A stretch of 64,000 bases of DNA, from positions 886,001-950,000 of the forward strand of contig JAKOGI010000180.1 of NCBI GenBank assembly GCA_029747015.1, written 5' to 3'. Positions 11,680 to 30,904 of the stretch are shown piece by piece (the stretch's first letter is position 1; every line of letters begins with the position of its first letter). The DNA comes from Carnegiea gigantea. Lineage: Eukaryota; Streptophyta; Magnoliopsida; Caryophyllales; Cactaceae. Under the pieces are notes generated by a model. It was not told where the DNA came from and did not search any database. It saw only the letters and a list, made by a program, of their open reading frames with translations. A program made the translations under genes and the position numbers.

Positions 11680-13244
11680 ATTGTAGGCAAATTTACAACT
11701 ACGACAGATGTAAGCTCTATAATGAATGTCGCATTATTTCATGATCAGGGGCCACTGCAAGAGAAAAAGAAATAGAGGAGGCGGGAGAAGACAAACACAA
11801 AGAACGAGAAAGAAAGAAATAAAGGTGGAGGGTTTTTTGGTTCGTGGAATTAATGAGCTCGTGTGAATTATAATCCATGGTTTTTCAGCCTGATGGACCA
11901 CATCATGCGACAATCGACGTTCGATTTTGAATATGCGGATCACTACAAATACATGTCCTTTGAAGATTACTGTTGTAGTTTTTAAAAAAAGTAATTGAAC
12001 GTAGAGTTGGGTGACAAATTGGCTCTAGTTGACACGTTTAATAAACTGGTCAATTTTGTATCAGCCTTGTAAATAATTTAAATCTACTTAAAATTAAAAA
12101 ATAATATTTTTTCAAGTTAAACGGTCAAATCGTGTCGACTTCGAGTCGAAATCGGTTCGGTTCGTGTCGGGTTCGAGTTTCTCTCAGTAACTTCAAGTCG
12201 AATTCGGGTCGAATTATTGTGTCGAGTGAAACTTTTCCAGCTCTAGTTGAATAATAACATTATATTATATCAATTATTTACGCAATTCATTACGGCCGAA
12301 AAAGGTCAAAGATTTCCAAGATTTCTGACTGTATAAAAGTTATTTAGAGTTTTACACTTGTTATGTTGATAGAACTTTTTTAAGGCGACAAAATCAACTT
12401 TTGGTCAAATTCTGAAATTAGCCTTGAAGTTTTCTTTAGAAAATATATTAACACGCATGGCCATTGTAAATATTCATATGATAATATACATCTCAACCAA
12501 GGCTTTATATATAGATGATATATAAAAATAAAACCCTTTATATAAAATGAATTTCCTCCTACTTTTAAGATACATACAGGACTAAAAAGTGCTCTAAGAA
12601 ACCAAAAAATCAGCTGGCATTATAAAGCCCAAAAAAAAGATTATATTAAAATGCAAAATGAAAAATATCTTACTACAAAATACTTCTTAAAGGTCTGTTT
12701 GAGCTTAAAAATTATATTATCGTTTATTAATTTTCCTTAAAAAATGATATAATTGAATAGTAGAAGGGCATTATAACGTATAAATTGGGTAAATTCATCG
12801 TTTTATCCATATTTTTTTCTGACTAGAAAATTACACATATGATACACTTTCTTAGATATAGAGTTGATCTGAATAATGTGTTATCTTGCTACAAAATATA
12901 TGTCATTGTCCTATAAAAAAAATCCTGTCATCTTGTGAGATCATTGCACTTTCAGAATTAATTATTTACACTTCAACACTCTTTATTTTCCTCTAATAAA
13001 AGCCACAAACACACAAAAAAGAAAACAAAAACACGTAAAGGTTGCTTCTCGGATCATATAATTACATGTCCGAGAGTACACAAATAGTACAAGGTAACTA
13101 GATTGGAAACAACTCTCAAAATGTTAGTGATAATCAGCTCATTGATGATACATATAATAAGTCAGTAAATAATCAATATAATCAAACAATTTCTAATTTT
13201 ATTAGACCCGCAACAAAAATTAACTGCTATGTAGATAGGTTTAG
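11680..13244. other. intergenic stretch downstream of the Rab gene
   Basis: Apart from the short inverted-repeat element at 12002-12245 there is no gene or repeat I can name. As the Rab gene is on the minus strand, the part next to 13245 should hold its 3' UTR. Confidence 0.4.
12002..12245. repeat. possible hAT-like MITE (244 bp)
   Basis: The ends TAGAGTTGGGTGA and TTTTCCAGCTCTA form a short imperfect inverted repeat. The 8-bp flanks ATTGAACG and GTTGAATA match at five positions and differ only by transitions, as an aged 8-bp TSD would. The interior has repeated TCGGGTCGAAT/TCGAGTCGAAA text. Weak evidence, non-coding. Confidence 0.4.
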
Positions 13245-19447
<6,203 letters not shown>

Positions 19448-20223
19448 CGTTGAGTCGGTTTTTTTAGAGAGAAAAAGATGAACAACGTAACAATACTAAA
19501 GCTAGATATGGCTAGCTAGCAATGACCTGGGAAACCAATAATCTAGAGAGAGAAAGGAAGCAGCTTAAGCTGAGACCTGAGAAAGCAAACAATAATATTT
19601 CAAGTGATTAGAACGTTAAAATGCCGGCTTGTCTTTTTTTTTTTCCCCCCTCCCATTTCAAACTTTTTTTAAAAAAAAAATTATGTATCAGTGTGGTCGT
19701 GCAATCCTCAAATTTTCCTTGAGTTGTTGATGAGCACTAATTGTGGGACGTTTTGATTTGGATGCGTTGATTGAGGGGGACTGGGACACCTTTCAACGAA
19801 CTAGAGGGTTTAAAATGTTTCTATTGAGAAGTCATCTACTGCACTTCTTTAGGCCCTTTGCCAACGAGTGTTGGGTTGTTGGGAGATTTTGTTTCTTTAA
19901 TTATTCAGCATATTTTAGCATGATTTAGTATATTTAAACAATAAATACTAATAAATACTTCTCATAAATCGAATAAAATATGTCCTTATTCAACATCAGT
20001 TCATATTACCACATTATCCCATATCTGTTGGTGTCTACTATATAGAACTAATATATCCCCATGTCTAAAATGGTTGGTACATGACAAACGACTTGTTAAG
20101 TTTTTAAAATTCTTTTCTTGTTTTAAAATTTGAACCTGTATGAATCCACCGCAATTAATACGTCGTATTTTAGTGAGAAATCAATTTGATTTTTAACATC
20201 TTTGGTCAAGATCACAAATAACA
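19448..20223. promoter_or_regulatory. presumed Rab 5' UTR/promoter region, then intergenic
   Basis: Sequence immediately above 19447 should be 5' UTR and promoter of the minus-strand Rab gene. It has GAGAGA/CTCTCT stretches around 19468-19590. No TATA box can be assigned with confidence. The frame at 19743-19928 is not recognised as a protein. Confidence 0.35.
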
Positions 20224-20224
20224 A

Positions 20225-23200
20225 ATGGGGTTAGGAGGGGTGTGGGGTTTCGGAAGGTGCGCCTAGTATCGTGGAATATTGAGTCTCTTATAGGTAAGTC
20301 TATAGAATTAGTTAAGTCGTCGCATAGACGTAGTATTAACATAGCCTATGTTCAAGAGACTAAGTGGGCGGGGGCTAAAGCTAGAGAAATTGATGGGTGC
20401 AAACTATGGTATTCGGGGTCAAACAAGGCTAGGAATGGAGTTGGCATTTTAGTTGAAAAGGAGTTGGTTGACTTTGTTGTTGAGGTGAGGTGTAAGAGTG
20501 ACCGAATTATGGCCATTAATGTATTGATGGGATCAGAAATCATAAATATGGTTAATGTTTATACTCCTTAAATAGGTCTGTCGGACGATATTAAGAAGCT
20601 ATTTTGAGAGAATTTAGATATGGTCATCTAGGATGTACCTCGTAGCGAAAAACTCTTCATAGGAGGAGACTTTAATGGTCATATTGGTGTTGACTCAGCC
20701 GGGTATGACACGGCTCACGGGGGTTTCGGTTATGGGGAGAGAAATAACGGAGGAGTTTCTATTGTGGACTTTGCGATGGCCTATGAATTATTGGTGGTAA
20801 ACTCCTATTTTAAGAAGAAGGAAGACCACTTCAAAAAAAGGTGACCTTTAAGAGTGGCTTCATAAAGATCCAAATTGATTTCTTCCTGATTAGGGCAGAT
20901 AGTCAGAGGTTATGTAGGAATTATAAGGTGATTCCTAGTGAGTATTTAGGAACTCAGCATAGGTTGTTAGTATTGGATGTGGAATTCAAATGTTTAAAGT
21001 GGAAGAAGAGGAGTGTTGGGGACACTAGAGTTAAGTGGTGGACCCTTACTAAGGAGAACGCTGTGTTATTATTAGAGAGGATTACTAAAGAAGGAACTTG
21101 AAGGTGGGTAGAGGATGCAGATACAATGTGAGAGGTAATGGCAGAATGTATTCAAAGGTCAGCAAAAGAAATCCTACGTTCATCTAGTAGAGTTGGTAAC
21201 AAAATGAAGGGTGCCTGGTGGTGGAACGAGGAGGTAAAGGAGAAAGTCAAGGAGAAAAAAGAGGTATTTGGTAATTTCATAAACAGTGGAGCGGATGAAG
21301 AGAAAGAGATTAGTAAAGTTAGATATAAGGCAGCAAAGAAGGTAGCCAAGAAAGCTGTTGCGATAGTTAAGAGCATGGCTTATGATAGGTTATATCATAA
21401 AATGGAGACCAAGAAAGGCAAGAAGAAAGTCTTTAAACTGGCGAGGGTTAGAGAAAGAAGAATCGGGGATTTGGGTGTTGTGAGGTGCATCAAAGATGAA
21501 AATGGTAAGGTGCTGTCTGAGAATGCAGAAACTAAGGAGAGATGGAAAATTTACTTTTCCAAACTCCTCAATGGTGAAGTGATGGAAGGTTTCCGAAGTA
21601 GGGAACGAGAGGGTAGTGAGAGGCGACTTGATCCGCAATTGTGTGCTCATATCAGCAAGAACGAGATTATAGAGGCCTTAAAGAAGATGACCAATGGGAT
21701 GGCAAAGGGTTCAGATCAGATACTGATGGAGGTGTGGAAGTGTTTGGGTGAAGAAGGATTAGAGTGGCCAACGGAGCTTTTCAATGTTATTTTCAGGACC
21801 GCTAAGATGCCCGAAGAATGGAAGTTTAGTAGAATCATCCCTATATACAAGAACAAAGGTGATATTTAAAATTTATAATAATTTTAGGGGTATAAAGTTG
21901 CTGATCACACTATGAAGTTATGGGATAGGGTGATTGAGAGAAGGTTGCGGAAGGATATTTCGATATCAGAGAACCAATTTGGTTTTATACTAGGTAGGTC
22001 GACTATAGAGGCGATTTACCTCCTTAGAAGGCTCATGGGTTTGTAAAGAGATAGAAAGGTGGATCTTTATATGGTGTTCATTGACCTGGAAAAAGCATAT
22101 AATAGAGTTCCGTGTGAAGTGTTATGGAGATGCTCGGAAAAGAAAGGAGTGTCTCCTGTATATATTCGAGTTATTAAGGATATGTAGGAGGGAGTTAGGG
22201 CGAGTGTTAGGACGCCAGGAGGGGTCACCAATGATTTCTTCATTGGTATGGGCCTACATCAGGGTTTCACCTTTAGTCTTTTTCTTTTCACTCTAGTTAT
22301 GGACGAACTTACAAGAGGGATTCAAGATAAGTTACCATGGTGTGTGCTATTCGCAAATGACATTATTCTAGTTGATGAGATCAGAGAGGGAGTAAATGAC
22401 AAGTTGGAGCATTGGAGACATACACTGAAATCTAGAAGTTTTAGACTAAGTAGATTGAAAACAGAATACCTTCATTGTTGTTTCAATAGAAGAGTAGATG
22501 CAGGGGGAGAAGTCATCTTGGATGGGAGGTCGATACTAATGGTCGATAAGTTTAAGTATCTAGGCTCGATCATTCAGCAGAATAGAGATATTGACGAAGA
22601 TATTAACCGGCGAATAAAAATGGGTTGGCAAAAAGAAAGTATACTTCAGGTGTGCTGTGTGATAAGATGGTGCCTCTAGGATTGAAAGGCAAAGTCTATC
22701 GTATGGTAGTTAGACCGGCTGTACTACATGGATCGGAATGTTGACTTCTAAAAAAGACGCAGGTTTAAATGTTGATGGTAGTAGAGATGAGGATGATTAG
22801 ATGGATGTGTGGTTATACAAGAATAGACAGAATTAGGAATGGAGTAATCAGAGACTTAGTTAAAGTAGCTCCCATCGAAGATAAGATGAGAGAAACAAGA
22901 CTCCGATACTTTGGCCATGTGAAAAGAAGGAGTGTGGACGCTCAAGTGAGGAGATGTGAGAGGATTAACATCCCCAAAGGCAAAAGAGGGAGGGGACGAC
23001 CAAAGAAGAGTTTGAACGAAGTAATAAGAGAGGACTTGAAAGTTGTAGGATTGACGGATGACCTAGTTCAGGATAGAAAACTTTGGCGGGATATGATTAA
23101 GATCTAGGATCGCAGAGAGTTGGCCTCGTAATTGTCTTTCAGATGCAGTAGCATAGTTCTCGTAATGGTTTTTTCATATGTTCGTGTTTATATGCAGGTA

Positions 23201-23559
23201 GTACTTTCATCTGGGAAAAGATATCGTTTGCTTACCTTTGGTTGTTAGCGTATATATTACCATCCTCTGATATATTGTTCTTATATTACAATAGCTATTG
23301 CAACCTGATTTATTAATATATCTTAGTCATTCCTTGCTATGTGTCCGTATTTTTTCTATTAAATGTTTTCATAAATCATTTTTCTATAAAATATTCTCAC
23401 AAAATCTTGTTTTTTGTGGGTTTCTTGGAATTAACATCTTTACGGGTAGGAATACCAGTAGAGGTAAAGTTATCTATATTTAGATCTCTTCAGACCTCGC
23501 GAAAGCGGGATCCACACTATGAGGTGGTGGTGGTGGTGGTGGTGTTGTTGTTGTTGTTA
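20225..23559 (+). mobile_element. RTE-clade LINE, degenerate
   Basis: This is a plus-strand RTE-type non-LTR retrotransposon. The APE endonuclease reads at 20242-20840 (LVSWNIESLIGKSIELVK, NIAYVQETKW, then GGDFNGHIG). A linker follows (20841-21101), then the reverse transcriptase (21138-22660) and a basic C-terminal region (22769-23107, RRWFGHV-like RLRYFGHVKRRS and a KGKRGRGRPKK patch). The RT active-site box reads FANDIIL instead of F(A/V)DD, so it is dead. Frameshifts occur near 20575, 20840, 21870, 22130 and 22680. The 3' end is a (GGT)n(GTT)n tail at 23523-23559, typical of RTE elements. No ORF1 or 5' UTR is visible, and no TSD was found. A second, truncated copy lies at 57631-58535. Confidence 0.9.
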
Positions 23560-23784
23560 AGTAATTTTGTTTGCTAATAATTGGGCCTCAATGTTGACCA
23601 AGATCTAGAGCTACACCTAGTTAGGCCAATTTTTCCCCATGAAACAAAGCAAAGCGAATTACAATGCTAACTGCGGTAATACCAAACTCATATTGCTTAG
23701 ATCTTATCATTATTTTGTTTTTTCATCATTAATAATCTCAAAATAGCTAAAAAACGACACAGTATAGTTGACGTCATTTTTTTA

Positions 23785-23945
23785 AGTTTTGGATCCTCTA
23801 TTTCACTAAAGTTGAGTTATTATTGATTTAATAAGGAGCATAGCTCTTCTATCATAAATTTTTCTATGCACAAGACCTGAACTTGAGACCTTACTTAAGG
23901 CGAACAAGTGTCAGATCACTTGAACCACCCTCGTCGGTAAAAATT
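23785..23945 (-). mobile_element. probable SINE relic
   Basis: On the minus strand GGGTGGTTCAAGTGATCTGA resembles a tRNA A-box region, and TCTCAAGTTCAGGTCTTGTG resembles a B box about 40 bp later. No flanking duplication is visible. No other structure was seen in 23560-24050. Confidence 0.4.
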
Positions 23946-24049
23946 AATGTCTATAATGTAAGCACCAAACAACCTCCTTTAAAGAAAATAAATCATTCGT
24001 AAATTAACCAAGATCGAATTGACTAAGGTAAGTGAGTAATACAATACAA

Positions 24050-27000
24050 TCTAAAAAGTCATGCTCTCAAGGGTCTCCCTAGATTATCCTCATAGAGGAT
24101 ACAAAGTAAGCCCCTACAAGGGGCCTCATCCCACACTACTATAGAATGTAATGATAGACCATACTTAGCTAGCCAACTTGCTATGCAGTTTCCTTGCTTA
24201 AAGTACGAGTAACAGTTACATTATTACGAATATGTAAATAAGTAGTAATGTCATGTATCAGAACGCAGATCTCCCACGGTGCTTGAATATGACCTTGTAT
24301 TGTTGGAAGAGTATTTTGTTATCTCCCTCAATGTATATATTAGTTCATCCTGCCTATGTCACTGTTTTGATGCCATTTCTTATTGTTGTTGCTTCAAACT
24401 TAAATTGATACTGCTCCTAAATTGAATGCTGCTACCTAAATGAATTTTTCTCCCTAATTGCGAATTATGAATCCTTGTGCTACTCCTTGAGATGTTTTGG
24501 ATACATCAAAATTGATCTTGATGAATCCTCGTTGTAGCTTTCTCCACGCTATCCAATGAGTCTTCTTACAGTTGATGACTCAATTATTTGGGTTTGAAGG
24601 TGTACTGTTTGTCTGAGTTCTATGTCTAATGCATTATTCAGTGCTAGCTTTCTTTACTCATATGACAATGATTCCAGAATTATATCTATCATTAAGGAAT
24701 ACTAAATTATTTTGAGTTTTTTATATACTTCATAAGAGCCCAATTGATATTCATATTAATTGATGGGTCAGATGCTCTAATCTTAGAGAAACATTTTGAA
24801 CACTTTCTTAAAGTGTAGAAGGCATACAGATATTGATCCAATTGTTGTGTTTGATAGCCTCCAAACCTCTTGGGTTGTACTGCATTATAGGAACATATGT
24901 TCTGCATCCTTGATTTCAGACTTACATAGAGGGCATATGAGATCAATTTGCATACCTCTTTTTAGAAGAGTTCCCCTTGTGGGAAAGGATGTGTGGTAAA
25001 GTTGTCACAGAAAATTTTTAATTTAGGCACAATCTCTGAAGTCCAAATCTATTTATGTTCTCATCTATATGGATTTTCTAAATTCAAACAGCGAGCAGTC
25101 TGACTTGCCACCTTCGTAAGAAAATCACCATCTCCAAAAAGATCCGAAAAAATGGAGTCTACTATTGTGTTGAATGGGATGAGTGTTGCTGTTATCAATC
25201 GTAAATGAGAATCATTGACCATGGTTTTTAGTTGAGGAATATTCCATTCTCTGTTGCTAGTGATAAATTGCAAGACTTTAAGATAGTTGTCAATGATAGT
25301 GCTGTCTGATATGCCCATCATATTAGCTAGGCTATCATTAGCGCACCATCTATCCAGCCAAAAGTTGATGTTGCTTCCATCACCTACTTTCCACCTTATT
25401 CCTTTTGAAACTTTAATCGATTTTTTAGTATGCTTCTCTATGCTTATGAGTCTGTTTGTTTTGGCTTAGTATTAAAGACGTTTTCATTAATAGAATACTT
25501 TGTTGCAATTTGTTCTACCAAAAGACTTTGGTCATGGAACAACTTGCAAGTTAGGTTCCTCACAAAAGCACTATTAACTGCTTTAATTTTTCCAAGTCAA
25601 AGTCCTTTATTTTCTGTGGTCGACAATTTTTTCCCCATTAGACCACTTGCAAGCCTTTTACATCCTTTGACTTCTTCTAGAAAAAATCTCTACTAATTTT
25701 GTCTATTTGCTTATTAGTCGTGCTCAGGAGTTGAAAACACTGTATTGTATGTAGAAGCATTGACTCTATGTTTGCTTAAATTAAGGCCTCTTTCCCCACT
25801 TTGGAGATAGTTTTTTATTTTCCAATTTTATAACTTTGTAGTTGTTTTGCTGACTAGCTCTGAGAAGGTTTCTGTTTTTGACCTACCTTTGGAAGCAATG
25901 CATCCTACATATTTCACTAGGTTGTCTTAGTGCATTATATAAAAGACAAATGACACAATTTGTTTCTTATGTGTTATTGCATTGTTAGAGAAAGTTAGGG
26001 TTGATTGATGAAAGTTTATGCGTTGTGATGCATTTTGATAGAATTTCTAAAGGATGGTGTTTGGTTGGTGAAAGATTCTAAATTAGTTTTACAAAGAATG
26101 AGGCTATCATTTGCAATTAGTAGGCATAGAATTTTAGAACGTCTTGCGGTAATTTTGAACCCAATCCCACTTTTCGTTTTTTACTTTATGCAATGTGCCG
26201 TGCTCTTGAGAGTACTCTATACATATAATGAACAAGGATGGTGAAAGAGGATCTCCTTGTTAGACAATGCATACTTCATCATTAGTAATTATAGAGTATG
26301 GAACTATTGTACTCTGTTATGATGGAATACTAGCTGTTTGAGTGCTTTTAAAAGAAAGTTTTATTCTACTCTGTTATAAGCCTTTTCGATATCAAGTTTA
26401 AGAGCCATTCAAGGCTTTTTTGCCTTTGGTATTCTTGATTTTGTTCATGATCTCATGGGCGAGAAGGTTGTCATTGTGTATAGAGCATTTAGGCACAAAT
26501 GGCTTTAAACTGGATAGAAAATTTTTTCCAAAATTACTTGCATTCTATTGACTAAAATTTTAGAAATGATTTTATATATGATGTTACATAAACTTATTTG
26601 TCGAAATTGGCTTATAATGATCGGATTATTCACTTTTGGAATAAGTGTAGTAAATATATAATTGATCTATTTAAGCAGTCTTTCTTTATGAAAAAATGAT
26701 TTAATTGCCTCACACACATCTTTCTGAATATATTCTAATAAGCTGGGAAAAAAGATGCTCTAAAATCATATAGACTTGGGGTTTAAGTAATATAACCACT
26801 AACAATTTGAAAGTCTACCGAAAACAACATACGGCCTAGCTAAACTAGAAATATTAAACCCATGAAATAATAATAACCAAAAGACCTGCTCAACAGTTAC
26901 CTCCATCCTTAAGAAATCTACACTACGTTAACTTGCCTCGAGGAATGAGTCTTTAGTGACCTTGGTCGTGAATTGTTGCCCAGTTCTTTCTATTGCTTCT

Positions 27001-27480
27001 CCAATTATACTTAACTATCATCTCGTTCATCTCCCTATACCTTGAGTCCCTTTGCCTTACCTACCTCCCAAGCCTCACAGGTTGATCTAGCAATAGAATG
27101 ATCATTTGCTCACTTATCAGCCTGCTTTGTAATTGGTTGTTTTAATCTCTTTGTGGATTTTGTTGATGTCTCCTTTTTGCACTTTGTTATTTGGTATTGT
27201 CTACCTCTATTTCATCAAAACTTTTTCCCTTTTTGACCTTTCTTATCCAATAACACATCTGACCATGTATGAATTCTTGACGATTGCTCCACTTCCCTTG
27301 GACTGATAATCGGCAATGGATCCCTATTCTCCAAATGGGCATGATTATCGGAGGACCTTGGACTTTCTTCCATGTGTAGAGGTCTTTTAACCATGATTAT
27401 CCTTTATCATGATTATCTTGCACCTTGGTGCCACCAACCTAAAACAAAATGGGTTGTACAAGGTAATCTCCTTGCTAAGA
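24050..27480 (-). mobile_element. old L1-type LINE relic
   Basis: Heavily mutated minus-strand L1. An upstream piece at about 27450-26980 has an ORF1/linker-like basic translation with many stops. RT motifs follow at 26800-26000, including GDPLSPSLF near 26255 and KLDIEKAYNRVE-like text near 26390. A thumb region (about 25470-25060) and zf-RVT-like text follow (about 25000-24700, a CPLCKSEIKDAEHMF-like pattern). RNase H-like scraps run to about 24100. The endonuclease is not recognisable. No frame longer than about 90 codons survives. Confidence 0.68.
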
Positions 27481-28079
27481 TCAACATCAACTGAAGGTGT
27501 CCTGAGATGTCAACACACAAAGAGAATACATAAGTAGAGAATCTTCATTCAAGAACTTTATTCTAAAAGGTCGTGGTCTCTAGGTAAAAGATGGTTTCAC
27601 CATCATCATTTTCTTGTCCGGTATCAAGGTATATAATTAGAAATTGAACATTAGAGACTTTTGTAATTAGTACATAAAGATATGACAAGCCTATCGAATA
27701 AATTGATGCAACTTTGTAAAAATGAATGTTTTTGCTATCCTAAGGTTTTAATGAGCCCTAATTAAGTTCTCTTTCTTGACAAAATATTTTAGAAATTATT
27801 TTTTAAAATATGATTTATTTATTTATTTATTTTTTGTTTCCTGTGCCATTACTAAAAGATGTCTAAATCCATCAAAACGAGCATAGTTTCTTAAAAAAGT
27901 AATAACATATACTAAGACTATGAAAACATTCTTTTTTGGAGGGATCAAACATAATTTCTTGAATTTCTTGCCAACAAACTACATTATCATCCCTTAAAAT
28001 CCAATGTAGTAAATTATTATTTTTGACAAACTTGGCATCATTTTATACAATGACACATCTTAAGTATTGAAATCAAAAT
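27481..28079. other. AT-rich stretch between two LINE relics
   Basis: No gene or named repeat is seen. It may contain the 5' UTR of the plus-strand LINE that follows. Confidence 0.35.
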
Positions 28080-28381
28080 GTTAGTGATTGTTTTTGTGAA
28101 GAAAGAAAAAGAAAATTGAGGAAACCGATCTTCTAGCAAGATTGAAAAAGAAGATAAAGAGAATGCAACCTCTAGGTTTGTCAATGCAGCATGTGGAGGA
28201 AGAAGGGGATGCTAAGGATGCTGAAGTCTCTGGCTTTCCAATATCTCCTATGGGAAATGAAAAGGGTTTACAAATCCTACTTTGATGACTTATTGTAATA
28301 CAGTTTAAATGAATAGTATTCATATATATGATTTTTAGCTGGTATCAATCCCATTAGGAAGATGATAATGATGATGACCTT

Positions 28382-30904
28382 TGTAATGCCCCCAAATGTA
28401 CCTAGTTCAGTGTTTGCGTCCTCTTCGTTAGTTTTACCAATTAGAAGTAATGTCTCAAATGATCAGGGCGTACGGCCGTCTAAAAAGATAAGGCTTTGCT
28501 TGTAAAGGATAAATTCTAGCAACGCTAATCAATATTTTCCATCAAAAGGCATTCACATAATTACAACCCATCAAACCATATATAAACAGTTCCAATATCA
28601 AACCAGTTAACTATTCCAGGGTTTACATCAAAATATAGTAACTCTTATAGAGTATACAGCTTTAACATAAAAAAGTTTCATAACACAGTGCTCAAAATAT
28701 TTCAGCACTAGTACATCACTATTCCTTTTGTTTAGACTTTCTTACTCACTTATGACCTTCAGTCGTCCTGCCCGCCTAAGGGCGATTCACTGAACATTTT
28801 CCTAAAACAAAACATGAAAATATTTCGAACTACGAGCCGAAGCTCAATACATGCATTCTTGTATTGTTAAATGATCAATGAAAAGCTGATTGGGCCCGCA
28901 TTGTAATTCATTTTAATTAAAAATAAAGAATGAAATAAATATAAAACTGCATTGTTAATTATTATCTAATAGTGAACCCCTAGTAACTGTTACGATTTGA
29001 AGATAAGTGTACACCTGTCAAGCCGATCGAGGGACCTAGCCTGAAGCTGTGCGGATAACTGAAGGGCAATGCTCTGTAACTGATAATTGATGGGATCACT
29101 AATTATGTGGTAAATCACTGATTAAACTGATTCATTGATGTACTTATCAAAACATTATAATTTTGATAAATACATGCTGATTTCTAAAGTTACAGTCAAT
29201 GAACGTACCTGGTACTTTTAATGAAATTTACTAAAATGGGATTTTTCAAAAAAGAGAAGGAAATGATAGATTAGGCCCTGACTCTATACAAAATTATCGC
29301 TGTAGGAACATACGGTTAGCAAAAATATTTATTTCATAACTAATAATTTAGTAAAAGAAAAGTAAGAGCATAACAGGGGCTTAGAAAGAATAACTTGTAA
29401 CTTAGTCATCTAAACTCTGATTGAGACTTAAAACCCCAATACAAAAAGTTTAGGAAGTTCCAAAAAACTTTCATTTTGAACACTAAGCTTGATTCCCACA
29501 ATAGAATTCCAAAATGAGGTTAGAACGTAAGCATGTTAGTTTTGGTCTATTCTGTATAATTTTGGTAAAACGACCATAACTTTTTCCATAGACCTTGGAT
29601 TAAGGCGATTCAAAAGGTATTTAAAAGTTAACACATTGAACTATCTACCCACCAAAAATTATAATTTTCCAATGGGCTGATCATTACCAGTTTAATCCCG
29701 AATTCTGTCCTATTTTCCTGAAATTTTCAGCCCCCTATTGTTTTAGTTTTTCCCCATCTTTTCACACAAATCGTCAACTTAAATCATCCCTTAAAAGCAT
29801 GTAAACAAGCTTTGATCCATTCCAATATCATACAAAATCACCACACTCAATTTCACTTCATAATCATATCCAATAAAGATCATTTTTCAATAAAATATAC
29901 ACGCAAACCAAGCTTAATGCTAATTTAATCTAAACCATACATTACTTGCCAAAACCCTAGTTTATGGCCTACTTGGACTCACTCCAACTCATTTCAAATC
30001 ACCAAAAACATCATCGTAAACACTAATAGGTTAGAAGATGACCAAATCAAAGATAAAACAATCAAAATCCAACACTTTATCATAAGCTTGCATGATTAAA
30101 GATTAACCCTAACCCTAGTATGATCCAACCTCAACTCCACCATAATCAACACCAAATAACTCTTATTTCTTATCAAAAACTCATGATCAAAGATCACAAA
30201 CATCAAAACAAGAATCAAAACTAAAGTAAAAAGCAAAACCAACAAGATCAAGTTCAAGATTACTTACTTTGCTTAAAGATAAGTAGAGATGGAGGTGATG
30301 TCTAGTGGTTTTGATGATGGAAGATGGTGGCTAGTGGTACTAGAATGTCAGGGGAGTCAGAGGCCACCGGAGCTGGCCGGAAAACACCCAAACAGCTGCT
30401 AGGGTTGGCTGACGTGTAGGAGAGAGAAAGGAGAGAGAAAATGAGTTTTTGGGTTGAGTTGTATTTTTTTGACTAATCCAAACACTTGGCTGAGTTTTTA
30501 ACTAAAACAGTAACTTTTTGACCTAACCATGGTTAAGCTTAATTATGGTAACTAGCTAGGTTAAGAATGCAAACTTGTTGGGTTTCAAGTTGGGCCGAAA
30601 TAAGTTGGGTTCGGGAATAAAAGTTTCGTAACGATAATGTTTTTGTGAAACTCAAAATTAAATTTTTGTAATGTTATGGAAAACAAAATAAATTACTTAG
30701 ATTAAACTTATTAGTACCTACTATCAATTCTTTCAAAGTTTTACGTTAATAAATTAAATAAACAAATAAAATCCGAACTGTCAAGTGAGGGTCCAAATAA
30801 ATTTTTCCCCACCAGGATGAATAAATGCGATAAATGAATACGAAAAAAATCATGAACATGAGGTAATTAAATAAATAAATATAATTTAGGGTTGGGCTAT
30901 CACA
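28382..30904. mobile_element. solo LTR, 2.5 kb, TSD ACCTT
   Basis: The segment begins TGTAATGCCCCCAAATGTAC and ends GGGTTGGGCTATCACA, the TG...CA ends of an LTR. It is flanked by perfect 5-bp duplications ACCTT (28377-28381 and 30905-30909). No gag-pol, PBS or second LTR lies inside, so it is best read as a solo LTR left by recombination. Length and ends suggest a Ty3/gypsy element; the clade is not determined. It splits ORF1 of the host LINE, so it is younger than that element. Confidence 0.83.

Noticed and set aside
19743..19928. A 61-codon plus-strand frame upstream of the Rab gene
   Set aside because: No recognisable motif, short, and placed in AT-rich intergenic DNA.
20225..23559. Target-site duplication of the larger RTE copy
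   Set aside because: I compared the flanks around 20200 and 23560 and found no convincing direct repeat, so none is claimed.
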